A stretch of 64,000 bases of DNA, taken from positions 5,355,388 to 5,419,387 of the forward strand of contig NZ_CP010892.1 of the NCBI RefSeq assembly GCF_000931465.1, written 5' to 3'. How positions within the stretch are numbered: position 1 is the stretch's first letter; each line of letters opens with the position of its first letter. This DNA comes from Pseudomonas sp. MRSN 12121. Lineage in GTDB: Bacteria; Pseudomonadota; Gammaproteobacteria; Pseudomonadales; Pseudomonadaceae. This document shows positions 23,792 through 31,702 of the stretch, piece by piece. The position numbers and the translations under genes were made by a program. The notes beneath the pieces were generated by a model, which was not told the origin of the DNA, made no database searches, and saw nothing but the letters and a program-made list of their open reading frames with translations.

Positions 23792-24850
23792 TTAATCGTC
23801 CACGGCATCGAGGAATTCGTCTACCACAGGCATCTCCCCCAATCGTGACGGAATGTTTAGACCGAAATGCAGATAGGCATGCCGGGTCACCACCCGCCCC
23901 CGCGGCGTGCGCATGATATAGCCCTGCTGGATCAGGTAAGGCTCGAGCACATCCTCGATGGTATGTCGCTCTTCGCTGATGGCCGCGGCCAGGCTGTCGA
24001 CCCCCACGGGCCCGCCATCGAACTTCTCGATCATGGTCAGCAGCAGGCGCCGGTCCTGGTGGTCGAAACCCCGCTCGTCGACGTCCAGCAGGTTCAACGC
24101 CAGGTCGGCAATGGCCTTGGTGATATGCCCCTTGGCGCGCACCTCGGCGAAATCCCGTACCCGGCGCAACAGGCGGTTGGCGATACGCGGCGTTCCCCGG
24201 GCACGCCGGGCGACTTCAAAGGCCCCTTCCGGGTCCAGCGGCAAGCCGAGAATGCCGGCGGAACGCCCGACGATGGTCGCCAGGTCCGCGTTACTGTAGA
24301 ACTCCAGCCGCTGGACGATACCGAAGCGATCGCGCAACGGATTGGTCAGCATGCCCGCGCGGGTCGTCGCCCCGACCAGGGTAAATGGCGGCAGGTCGAG
24401 CTTGATCGAACGAGCGGCCGGACCTTCGCCGATCATGATGTCCAGCTGGAAATCCTCCATCGCCGGATACAGCACCTCCTCGACGATCGGCGACAGGCGA
24501 TGGATCTCATCGATGAACAGCACGTCGTGCGGTTCGAGATTGGTCAACAGGGCCGCCAGATCCCCGGGCCGCTCCAGCACCGGGCCCGAGGTGCTCTTGA
24601 TCGACACGCCCATTTCCTGGGCGATGATGTTGGCCAGCGTGGTCTTGCCCAGGCCTGGCGGGCCGAAGATCAAGGTATGGTCCAGCGATTCGCTGCGTCC
24701 GCGGGCAGCCTGGATGAACAGCTCCATTTGCTCGCGCACCGTCGGCTGGCCGATATAGTCGGCCAGACTGACAGGGCGGATCGCGCGGTCCTGGACTTCT
24801 TCGCGCTCACGGGGCCCCGTGGCGGCGATCAGACGATCTGCTTCTATCAC
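23792..24850 (-). CDS. ruvB: Holliday junction branch-migration helicase RuvB
   Basis: A 352-residue AAA+ motor. Walker A is GPPGLGKTTL near residue 65, Walker B DVLFIDEIHRL, sensor-1 LVGATTRAG and the arginine finger region PLRDRFG. The C-terminal winged helix holds QQGYIMRTPRGRV. RuvB hexamers drive branch migration with RuvA. It directly abuts ruvA, with no bases between stop and start. Confidence 0.98.
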   Translation of the reverse strand: MIEADRLIAATGPREREEVQDRAIRPVSLADYIGQPTVREQMELFIQAARGRSESLDHTLIFGPPGLGKTTLANIIAQEMGVSIKSTSGPVLERPGDLAALLTNLEPHDVLFIDEIHRLSPIVEEVLYPAMEDFQLDIMIGEGPAARSIKLDLPPFTLVGATTRAGMLTNPLRDRFGIVQRLEFYSNADLATIVGRSAGILGLPLDPEGAFEVARRARGTPRIANRLLRRVRDFAEVRAKGHITKAIADLALNLLDVDERGFDHQDRRLLLTMIEKFDGGPVGVDSLAAAISEERHTIEDVLEPYLIQQGYIMRTPRGRVVTRHAYLHFGLNIPSRLGEMPVVDEFLDAVDD

Positions 24851-25459
24851 TTAAATCATTCCCTTCAGGGCGCGGCGGATCAGGTCTTCGCTGCTCAGGC
24901 CTTTTTCCTTGATGGCGGAGACGGCCTTGCTGGCCTCCTGCGGTTTGTAGCCCAGGGAGATCAGGGCGCTGACCGCGTCGGTTTCGGCGCTGGCCACCGG
25001 TATCGGGGCATCCGGCTGGTTCGGCACCAGGGCGAACATGCTAGGGACGGTCTCCCAGGCCTTGAAGCGGTCCTTGAGCTCAACCAGCAGACGTTCAGCG
25101 GTCTTTTTACCAACCCCCGGCACCTTGGTCAGCGCCGAGGTGTCTTGTGCTTGCACACAGCGCACCAGTTCATCGACCTCCAGGCTGGACATCAACGCCA
25201 GCGCCAGTTTCGGCCCCACACCATTGAGGCGAATCAGCTCGCGAAAAAAGTCCCGCTCGCGCTTGCCGGCAAATCCATAGAGTAACTGGGCATCTTCTCG
25301 CACGACCAAATGGGTGTGCAGGGTAAGCGGCTCGCCGACCGACGGCAGGCGGTACAGGGTGGTCATGGGCACTTCCACCTCATAGCCCAGGCCGTTTACA
25401 TCGAGAATCAGGTACGGCGGCTGCTTCTCAGCCAAGGTGCCGCGCAAGCGTCCAATCAC
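24851..25459 (-). CDS. ruvA: Holliday junction binding protein RuvA
   Basis: A 202-residue protein with an OB fold (MIGRLRGTLAEKQPPYLILD), two helix-hairpin-helix motifs (LNGVGPKLALALM and VPGVGKKTAERLL) and a small C-terminal domain that contacts RuvB. It forms the tetramer that holds the four-way junction open. The gene lies 114 bp after ruvC and abuts ruvB. Confidence 0.98.
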   Translation of the reverse strand: MIGRLRGTLAEKQPPYLILDVNGLGYEVEVPMTTLYRLPSVGEPLTLHTHLVVREDAQLLYGFAGKRERDFFRELIRLNGVGPKLALALMSSLEVDELVRCVQAQDTSALTKVPGVGKKTAERLLVELKDRFKAWETVPSMFALVPNQPDAPIPVASAETDAVSALISLGYKPQEASKAVSAIKEKGLSSEDLIRRALKGMI

Positions 25460-25573
25460 GTTTCAATCCTTAGCTCGGGCCGGATCAGCGGCCGGCGGGT
25501 AATCGGGTGCAGGGTCCGGGCCGGGCAGACAGGCGCGGCACACTCCACTCATCAAATGTTTGCGCAGATGCTA

Positions 25574-26098
25574 TCAGAGACGCAGCCGGCCGCCACGACT
25601 GCGTGCCGTACCCAGGCCATGGGGCACCAGGCTCGAGCGGGTATGGGCATGGCAGATGGCGATCGCCAGGGCATCCGAGGCATCGATCTGGGGTTTGCTG
25701 GTCAATTTCAGCAGATGCATGACCATCATCTGCACCTGCTCCTTGTTGGCCCCACCGGTCCCGGCCACCGCCTGCTTGACCTGAGTCGCCGTGTATTCGG
25801 CGATTTCCAGGCCTTCCTCGACCCCGGCCACGATCGCCGCGCCTCGGGCCTGCCCCAGCTTCAAGGCCGAATCGGCATTGCGTGCCATGAATACCTTTTC
25901 GATGCCCATGGTGACCGGCCCGTACGTCTGAATGACCTCGCGCACCCCGCGATAGACGATTTGCAGGCGTTCGGGCAGCTCGCCGGCACCTGTTCGAATG
26001 CACCCCGAAGCCACATAGACGCAGCCGCGCCCGGTATCACGCACCACGCCGTAACCAGTGATGCGCGAACCCGGGTCGATACCAAGAATAAGAGTCAT
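25574..26098 (-). CDS. ruvC: Holliday junction resolvase RuvC
   Basis: A 174-residue endonuclease with an RNase H fold. The first catalytic Asp is in LILGIDPGSRITGYG (residue 7); MGIEKVFMARN holds the next acidic residue, and SDALAIAICHAHT the C-terminal Asp pair. It cuts Holliday junctions moved by RuvAB. It is the promoter-proximal gene of ruvCAB here; yebC is upstream but separated by a strong terminator. Confidence 0.98.
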   Translation of the reverse strand: MTLILGIDPGSRITGYGVVRDTGRGCVYVASGCIRTGAGELPERLQIVYRGVREVIQTYGPVTMGIEKVFMARNADSALKLGQARGAAIVAGVEEGLEIAEYTATQVKQAVAGTGGANKEQVQMMVMHLLKLTSKPQIDASDALAIAICHAHTRSSLVPHGLGTARSRGGRLRL

Positions 26099-26147
26099 AA
26101 CGCCTGCAAAGAGAAAATCCGGTTGCCTAAGGTAACCCCGGAAGAAA

Positions 26148-26227
26148 TCGAAAAAACAAAAAATCGCAGCCTTCGACAGCTCCCCTTCAGGTACAACCTG
26201 AACCTGGGAGCCGTCGAAAGCTGCGAT
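26148..26227 (-). terminator. Long hairpin terminator after yebC
   Basis: The arms 26163-26184 and 26206-26227 (ATCGCAGC...AGCTCCC against GGGAGCC...GCTGCGAT) form a long imperfect stem with an inner TTCAGGT/ACCTGAA helix. On the minus strand it is followed by a T-rich run (TTTTTTGTTTTTTCG). It separates yebC from ruvC. Confidence 0.85.
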
Positions 26228-26241
26228 CCTTTATCGCGGTA

Positions 26242-26988
26242 TCAGCCGAGTTGCTCGGCAACCGACTCGGGAATATCCGCGTTGGAGTAGACGTTCTGCA
26301 CGTCGTCCAGGTCCTCGAGCATGTCGATCAGCTTGAGGACCTTCTCGGCGCCCTCCAGGTCCAGTTCGGCGCTGGTGGTCGGCAACATGACGATTTCCGC
26401 GTCCGCGGCTTTGAAACCGGCAGCTTCCAAAGCGTTGCGCACAGCATAGAAACCGGCGAAGGAGGTGAACACGTCGATGGAGCCGTCATCGTTGGTCACC
26501 ACGTCATCGGCATCCGCCTCCATGGCGGCTTCCATCAGCGAATCCTCGTCGACGCCCGGCTCGAAGGAAATCTGCCCCTTGCGCTCGAACAGATAGGCCA
26601 CCGAACCATCGGTGCCCAGATTGCCGCCGCACTTGCTGAAGGCATGGCGCACGGCTGCCGCGGTACGGTTGCGGTTGTCGGTCATGCATTCGACCATCAC
26701 CGCCACGCCGTTCGGCCCATAACCTTCATAGGTCAGTTCGACCACGTCGTCGCTGCCCGCCGCCCCGGTACCGCGGGCGATCGCGCGATCGATGATGTCG
26801 CGGCTCATGTTGGCGCCCAGGGCCTTGTCCAGGGCCAGGCGCAGGCGCGGGTTGGAACCCGGCTCGCCGCCGCCCTGACGAGCAGCGACCGTCAGCTCAC
26901 GAATCCACTTGGTGAAGATCTTGCCTCTCTTGGCATCCTGACGCTCTTTGCGGTGCTTGATGTTCGCCCACTTGGAATGACCGGCCAT
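26242..26988 (-). CDS. yebC: YebC/PmpR family regulator
   Basis: A 248-residue protein with the typical start MAGHSKWANIKHRKERQDAK and the acidic C-terminal half (MLPTTSAELDLEGAEKVLKL). YebC-family proteins act as transcription regulators (PmpR in P. aeruginosa quorum sensing) and, by more recent work, in translation of proline-rich stretches. The ATG at 26988 is chosen over one four codons upstream on family start. Both flanking gaps contain hairpins, so it is probably a single-gene transcript. Confidence 0.95.
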   Translation of the reverse strand: MAGHSKWANIKHRKERQDAKRGKIFTKWIRELTVAARQGGGEPGSNPRLRLALDKALGANMSRDIIDRAIARGTGAAGSDDVVELTYEGYGPNGVAVMVECMTDNRNRTAAAVRHAFSKCGGNLGTDGSVAYLFERKGQISFEPGVDEDSLMEAAMEADADDVVTNDDGSIDVFTSFAGFYAVRNALEAAGFKAADAEIVMLPTTSAELDLEGAEKVLKLIDMLEDLDDVQNVYSNADIPESVAEQLG

Positions 26989-27015
26989 AACGTGCTCCAA
27001 ATTCTCTTTGCAACA

Positions 27016-27047
27016 TTGCCCGCCCGCCTGTAACGGCGGGCGGGCAA
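27016..27047. repeat. Perfect 13-bp inverted repeat between yebC and aspS
   Basis: TTGCCCGCCCGCC (27016-27028) and GGCGGGCGGGCAA (27035-27047) form a perfect stem with loop TGTAAC. There is no T-run on either side. It lies 28 bp upstream of the yebC start, so it would fold in a yebC leader RNA or act on read-through from aspS. Confidence 0.6.
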
Positions 27048-27067
27048 CAAAATATCTCGACCCAATA

Positions 27068-27095
27068 GAAAAAGGCGCATCCGAAGATGCGCCTT
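27068..27095 (-). terminator. aspS terminator
   Basis: AAGGCGCATC (27072-27081) and GATGCGCCTT (27086-27095) form a 10-bp stem with a CGAA loop, followed on the minus strand by TTTTTC. It starts 11 bp after the aspS stop. Confidence 0.88.
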
Positions 27096-27105
27096 CAGGT
27101 CGGCC

Positions 27106-28881
27106 TTACTCAGCCTTTGGCTGTTCGCGCAGGCGGATGTGCAGCTCGCGCAGCGCCTTGGCGTCGACCAGGCCAGGGGCCTGGGTCATCACGCAAGCGG
27201 CGCTCTGGGTTTTCGGGAAGGCGATCACTTCACGGATCGACTGGGCGCCGGTCATCAGCATGACCAGGCGGTCCAGGCCGAACGCCAGGCCACCGTGCGG
27301 CGGCGCGCCGTACTTCAGGGCGTCGAGCAGGAAGCCGAATTTCTCTTCCTGTTCCGCTTCGTCGATACCCAGCAGGCGGAATACCGCTTGCTGCATTTCC
27401 TTGCGGTGGATACGGATCGAACCGCCACCCAGCTCGGTACCGTTGAGCACCATGTCGTAGGCACGGGACAGCGCGGTCGCCGGGTTGGCTTCCAGCTCTT
27501 GCGGCGAGCACTTCGGCGCGGTGAACGGGTGGTGCAGCGCGGTAAAGCTGCCGTCTTCGTTTTCCTCGAACATCGGGAAGTCGACGACCCACAGCGGAGC
27601 CCATTCGCAGGTCAGCAGGTTCAGGTCGTTGCCGACCTTGATCCGCAGCGCGCCCAGGGCTTCGCTGACGATCTTGGCCTTGTCGGCGCCGAAGAACACG
27701 ATGTCGCCATCGACGGCACCTACGCGATCGAGGATCACGTTCAGGTTGGCTTCCGGAATGTTCTTGACGATCGGCGACTGCAGGCCTTCAACGCCCTTGG
27801 CACGCTCGTTGACCTTGATGTACGCCAGGCCCTTGGCACCGTAGATGCCGACGAACTTGGTGTAGTCGTCGATCTTGCTGCGCGGCATGCTCGCCCCGCC
27901 CGGCACGCGCAAGGCGGCCACACGGCTCTTCGGATCGTTGGCCGGGCCGCTGAACACCTTGAACTCCACTTCCTTGAGCTGGTCGGCAACGTCCACCAGT
28001 TCCAGCGGGATGCGCAGGTCCGGCTTGTCGGAGCCGTAGCGGCGCATGGCCTCTTCGAAGGTCATGTGCGGGAACTCGCCGAATTCCAGATCCAGCACTT
28101 CCTTGAACAGGTTGCGGATCATACCCTCGGTCAGGCCCATGATGTCTTTTTCGTCGAGGAAGCTGGTCTCGATGTCGATCTGAGTGAACTCAGGCTGACG
28201 GTCGGCACGCAGGTCTTCGTCGCGGAAGCATTTGGCGATCTGGTAGTAGCGATCGAAACCGGCCACCATCAGCAGTTGCTTGAACAGCTGTGGCGATTGC
28301 GGCAGCGCGAAGAAGCTGCCGGCGTGGGTACGGCTCGGCACCAGATAGTCACGCGCGCCCTCGGGAGTGGCACGGGTCAGGATCGGGGTTTCGACGTCGA
28401 GGAAACCGTTCTCGTCCAGGTAACGGCGGATGCTGGTGGTCATGCGCGAACGCAGGCGCAGCTTCTCGGCCATTTCCGGACGACGCAGGTCGATGAAGCG
28501 ATAACGCAGGCGGGTTTCTTCGCCGACATCGGAATATTCGTTGAGCGGGAACGGCGGAGTTTCCGCTTCGTTCAGCACTTCCAGCTGGTAGCCCAGGATT
28601 TCTATCATGCCCGACGCCATGTTGGCGTTGCCGGCGCCGGCCGGACGCAGGCGCACCTTGCCGGTGATCTTGACCACGTATTCGCTGCGCACACGGTCGG
28701 CGGCGGCGAAGGTGTCGGCGCGGTCCGGGTCGAACACCACCTGGGCCAGGCCTTCACGATCACGGATATCGAGGAAAATCACCCCGCCGTGGTCACGACG
28801 ACGGTGGACCCATCCGCAAAGGGTAACTTCCTGACCTTCCAGGCTTTCGTTCAGTTGGCCGCAATAATGGCTGCGCATCAT
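27106..28881 (-). CDS. aspS: Aspartyl-tRNA synthetase
   Basis: A 591-residue class II synthetase. The N-terminal OB anticodon-binding domain starts MMRSHYCGQLNESLEGQEVT. Motif 2 is FRDEDLRADRQPEFTQIDIE and motif 3 is GLAFGLDRLVML. A bacterial-type GAD insertion domain lies at about 300-410. In pseudomonads the enzyme is generally non-discriminating, charging tRNA-Asn too; that is family knowledge. It is followed by a strong terminator and preceded by the fmdB-like gene on the same strand, 95 bp away. Confidence 0.98.
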   Translation of the reverse strand: MMRSHYCGQLNESLEGQEVTLCGWVHRRRDHGGVIFLDIRDREGLAQVVFDPDRADTFAAADRVRSEYVVKITGKVRLRPAGAGNANMASGMIEILGYQLEVLNEAETPPFPLNEYSDVGEETRLRYRFIDLRRPEMAEKLRLRSRMTTSIRRYLDENGFLDVETPILTRATPEGARDYLVPSRTHAGSFFALPQSPQLFKQLLMVAGFDRYYQIAKCFRDEDLRADRQPEFTQIDIETSFLDEKDIMGLTEGMIRNLFKEVLDLEFGEFPHMTFEEAMRRYGSDKPDLRIPLELVDVADQLKEVEFKVFSGPANDPKSRVAALRVPGGASMPRSKIDDYTKFVGIYGAKGLAYIKVNERAKGVEGLQSPIVKNIPEANLNVILDRVGAVDGDIVFFGADKAKIVSEALGALRIKVGNDLNLLTCEWAPLWVVDFPMFEENEDGSFTALHHPFTAPKCSPQELEANPATALSRAYDMVLNGTELGGGSIRIHRKEMQQAVFRLLGIDEAEQEEKFGFLLDALKYGAPPHGGLAFGLDRLVMLMTGAQSIREVIAFPKTQSAACVMTQAPGLVDAKALRELHIRLREQPKAE

Positions 28882-28976
28882 GGTAGTGGTTTCACTTCTC
28901 GTAATTCGAAATTCGATGGGAGGCCTTGCGCATCCCGGGTACCGGATAATGCAAGAGCTCGCGCGTGTCGTTCAAC

Positions 28977-29198
28977 TTAGTCAGCTTTGTCGCCACCGGC
29001 CAGATTCTTCTTGGCGCCGGTTTTGAAGTCGGTCTCATACCAGCCCGAGCCGCTGAGGCGAAAACCTGGCATGGACAGCATCTTTTTCAGCTCGGGCGCC
29101 TGGCAGGCCGGGCAATCGACCAGCGCAGGCGCGCTGATCTTCTGAATGGCTTCCAACTGATGACCACAGGAAGCGCATTGGTAGTCGTACATGGGCAT
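28977..29198 (-). CDS. FmdB-family zinc ribbon protein
   Basis: A 73-residue protein starting MPMYDYQCASCGHQLEAIQK, with two Cys pairs (CASC and CPAC) forming a zinc ribbon, then a Gly/Ser segment SGSGWYETDFK. FmdB-family proteins are described as putative regulators. The gene is commonly found just upstream of aspS in pseudomonads. Function is not established. Confidence 0.9.
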   Translation of the reverse strand: MPMYDYQCASCGHQLEAIQKISAPALVDCPACQAPELKKMLSMPGFRLSGSGWYETDFKTGAKKNLAGGDKAD

Positions 29199-29408
29199 TG
29201 AGAGCGTCTCGGCGTGCTTAACATCTGCCTTGAACCCACGCCAGGGGCCGGGTCATATAGCAAAGAGCGGGATTATATCCATTAAATCGGCCCTGTGCAG
29301 CCGTATGACGGCACCGATGAGCCATGGCCGCCCCAAAACCATCGCGGCTGCCCTGCCCTGCTCTCGACTCACTCACCCCGAAGGTTCGACCAGCCTGATC
29401 GCCCCCTT

Positions 29409-29440
29409 GAAAAACAAATGGCGCCGAGAACGGCGCCATT
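29409..29440 (-). terminator. dps terminator
   Basis: AATGGCGCCG (29417-29426) and CGGCGCCATT (29431-29440) form a 10-bp stem with an AGAA loop, followed on the minus strand by TTGTTTTT. It lies 15 bp after the dps stop. The remaining 200 bp toward fmdB hold no gene I can support. Confidence 0.85.
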
Positions 29441-29455
29441 CGACGTGCGGGAAGG

Positions 29456-29929
29456 TTACTGCTCGCTCAACAGCGCACGCAGCATCCACGCGGTTTTTTC
29501 GTGCACTTGCATCCGCTGGGTCAGCAAGTCCGCGGTGGGCTCATCGCTGACTTTATCGATGATCGGGAAAATGCCGCGCGCGGTCCGGGTCACAGCCTCT
29601 TGCCCCGCGACCAGTTGCTTGATCATCTCTTCGGCACTCGGCACGCCTTCTTCTTCCTTGATGGAGGACAAGCGCGCATAGATGGAATAGGCGCCCGGCG
29701 CCGGGAATCCCAGGGCCCGGATACGCTCGGCGATCAGGTCCACCGCCAGCGCCAGTTCGTTGTATTGCTCTTCGAACATCAGGTGCAATGTACGGAACTG
29801 GGGACCTGTGACGTTCCAATGGAAATTATGGGTCTTCAGATAAAGCACATAAGTATCCGAAAGCAGGCGAGAGAGCCCCTCCACGATGGATTTACGGTCT
29901 TCTGCGCTGATACCGATATCGATTGCCAT
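29456..29929 (-). CDS. dps: Dps-family DNA-binding ferritin-like protein
   Basis: A 157-residue Dps/bacterioferritin-like protein. The ferroxidase segment LKTHNFHWNVTGPQFRTLHL with FEEQYNELALAVDLIAERI is intact. Dps dodecamers oxidise and store iron and protect DNA under stress. The ATG at 29929 follows a GGAGA ribosome-binding site; a start nine codons upstream would include that site. The N-terminus lacks a Lys-rich DNA-binding tail, so DNA binding is less certain. Confidence 0.93.
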   Translation of the reverse strand: MAIDIGISAEDRKSIVEGLSRLLSDTYVLYLKTHNFHWNVTGPQFRTLHLMFEEQYNELALAVDLIAERIRALGFPAPGAYSIYARLSSIKEEEGVPSAEEMIKQLVAGQEAVTRTARGIFPIIDKVSDEPTADLLTQRMQVHEKTAWMLRALLSEQ

Positions 29930-30387
29930 GTCTATCTCCGTTAAAAACACATTCAATTCAACAGATCAGGTACCGGACCACTCTAGCAAGACTGCCAGGC
30001 CCCCGCAGCCGACGATTGCCCGCGGAACTGCGACAGATTGCCCGAGCAGGCCAACGGCCCCGCCGGAAGAGTCACGATCGTTGTGACCCGACTGAAAAGC
30101 CTGCGTTCCCTGTCTTTTTCGATGCTGGCTCTCTAGCACAAGGCTTTGCCCGATAGTCCGGCTCTGCCCCTCGACCAGCGGGGCTTTTGCCTTCCGGCAG
30201 CGCGCGGCGCCTGATTTGAGAAGGCTTGGGCTTTGCTGTTAAATAGGGGCCGTGTCGCTGTTGCCTATTTCTCGGCCTCGGCGCATAGGCTGATCCCGCG
30301 CACGTGCTCACCGCCTCCCATAGTTCAGAAGCGAACCGTGCACGCTCAGCTCTTCCTTGTGATCCGTCTTAACGTGAGTTCATTAAA
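29930..30387. other. Divergent intergenic region between dps and the cold-shock gene
   Basis: No gene is seen in these 458 bases. The region must hold the promoters of two divergent stress-type genes. Visible structure includes the near-palindrome TCACGATCGTTGTGA around 30071-30085 and a 7-bp inverted repeat AAATAGG/CCTATTT (30241-30247 and 30264-30270). Neither matches a site I can name. Confidence 0.5.
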
Positions 30388-30993
30388 ATGTTGAAAATCG
30401 TCCACCTGCTAACGGGCGCAGCGGCCTTGCTGCTGTCCTTTATCCCTAGCCTGCGATCTGAAGCCGTTCCCTTCCTGCAACAACCCGATGCTCTTTACCT
30501 GGCCTTCTTCGGCCTGCTCAACCTGGCGCTGGCTCCAGTTATCCCCTACTGGAACAAAGGCCCACGCCACCAACTGCAAAACCTGGTCAGCGCGCTCCTG
30601 GTGCTGGCGGTGGTATTGCAGACCCTGACCCTGCTGGCACCGATGCCGGTTATCGCAGGTCAACCGGCTGTGCTGTTCAGCCTGCTGACCGCCGCGATCG
30701 CCATTGCCCTGCACCTGGCCGTCAGCTTCTACAAATCGTCTCCTGCGACCAGCACTTCGCAAACCTATGACATGAGCAATCGCGATACCGGTACCGTCAA
30801 GTGGTTCAACACTTCGAAGGGATTCGGCTTCATCTCCCGCGACTCCGGCGATGATATCTTCGTGCATTTCCGTGCGATCCGCGGCGAAGGTCACCGCGTC
30901 CTGGTGGAAGGCCAGCGCGTGGAGTTCTCGGTGATGAATCGTGACAAGGGCCTGCAAGCCGAAGACGTGATCGCGGCCTTGCCGCGACGCTGA
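30388..30993 (+). CDS. Membrane protein with C-terminal cold-shock domain
   Basis: A 201-residue protein fusing about four hydrophobic helices (residues 5-20, 33-52, 65-88 and 95-115) to a complete cold-shock domain at about 130-198. The domain has both RNA-binding motifs: KWFNTSKGFGFISR (RNP1 type) and DIFVHFRAI (RNP2). A second ATG at 30772 (MSNRDTGTVKWFN) could give a free cold-shock protein of about 73 residues, but I see no good ribosome-binding site for it. A similar gene exists next to dps in P. aeruginosa, from memory. An RNA-binding role at the membrane is inference. Confidence 0.9.
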   Translation: MLKIVHLLTGAAALLLSFIPSLRSEAVPFLQQPDALYLAFFGLLNLALAPVIPYWNKGPRHQLQNLVSALLVLAVVLQTLTLLAPMPVIAGQPAVLFSLLTAAIAIALHLAVSFYKSSPATSTSQTYDMSNRDTGTVKWFNTSKGFGFISRDSGDDIFVHFRAIRGEGHRVLVEGQRVEFSVMNRDKGLQAEDVIAALPRR

Positions 30994-31003
30994 TTCGCCC
31001 CAT

Positions 31004-31042
31004 AAAAAACCGCGATGCAGCCCAGGCTGCTCGCGGTTTTTT
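31004..31042. terminator. Bidirectional terminator between cold-shock gene and slyX
   Basis: AAAAAACCGCG (31004-31014) pairs with CGCGGTTTTTT (31032-31042), with an inner GCAGCC/GGCTGC helix. The A-run and T-run make it work for both converging genes. Confidence 0.92.
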
Positions 31043-31066
31043 CATGCCCGGGCGAAACGTCGCCTC

Positions 31067-31273
31067 TCAATAATGAGGGGGCGGCGCCTCTTCCTCGAAC
31101 GACTCGAACTGCCCCACCATCTCCTCTTGACGCTTGAGCAAGGCAGCCATCTGCAACTGCAGGCGTTCGACCACCCGCTGCTGCCCTACCAGTACATCAT
31201 TCAGGGCTTGGATAGTGTCGTCCTGGAAAGCCAGGCGGCTTTCCAGGTCGGTTACCCGTTCTTCCAGACTCAT
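31067..31273 (-). CDS. slyX: SlyX family protein
   Basis: A 68-residue coiled-coil protein (MSLEERVTDLESRLAFQDDT...) ending in the acidic FEEEAPPPHY, with the PPHY tail typical of SlyX. Function is unknown. It starts 3 bp after the stop of the HIT gene, so the two are co-transcribed. Confidence 0.93.
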   Translation of the reverse strand: MSLEERVTDLESRLAFQDDTIQALNDVLVGQQRVVERLQLQMAALLKRQEEMVGQFESFEEEAPPPHY

Positions 31274-31276
31274 GGC

Positions 31277-31702
31277 TCAGCCCTCCTGAAACGTGAAGTC
31301 GTCGGTCAGGACCAGACGCAAGCGTTCACGGATCGCGGCCACCTGTTCGGCACCGTAGGGCTTGGCGGGAAGCTTGCCCCACACCGGTGCGGGCCAGGCC
31401 GCATCGTCGCGCTTGCGAACGATAACGTGCATGTGCAACTGGCTGACGACGTTACCCAAGGTCGCCACATTCAACTTGTCGGCATCGAACGAATCCTTGA
31501 GCAACTCGGCCAGGGCGGTAGTTTCGCGCCATAGCTGCTGCTGGTCGGCGTCATCGAGCTGAAACAACTCACTGATATCTTCCCGGCGCGGTACCAGGAT
31601 GAACCATGGGTAATTGGAATCGTTGGACAGCAACAGCCGGCAAAGGGGGAAATCGCCGATAGGCAATGTGTCTTGTTGAAGTCGTGGATCTAAAGCGAAC
31701 AC
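31277..31702 (-). CDS. HIT-family nucleotide hydrolase/transferase
   Basis: A 141-residue histidine-triad protein. The C-terminal motif reads VVSQLHMHVIVR: the middle His (the usual nucleophile) and the last His are present, while the first position of the HxHxH triad is Gln. An N-terminal segment with SNDSNYPWFILVPRRE fits the nucleotide pocket of the family. HIT proteins cleave phosphoramidates or dinucleotides; the substrate here is unknown. It sits 4 bp upstream of slyX. Confidence 0.88.
   Translation of the reverse strand: MFALDPRLQQDTLPIGDFPLCRLLLSNDSNYPWFILVPRREDISELFQLDDADQQQLWRETTALAELLKDSFDADKLNVATLGNVVSQLHMHVIVRKRDDAAWPAPVWGKLPAKPYGAEQVAAIRERLRLVLTDDFTFQEG

Noticed and set aside
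27139..28980. 613-codon open frame opposite aspS
   Set aside because: Antisense to an intact aspartyl-tRNA synthetase; no family features.
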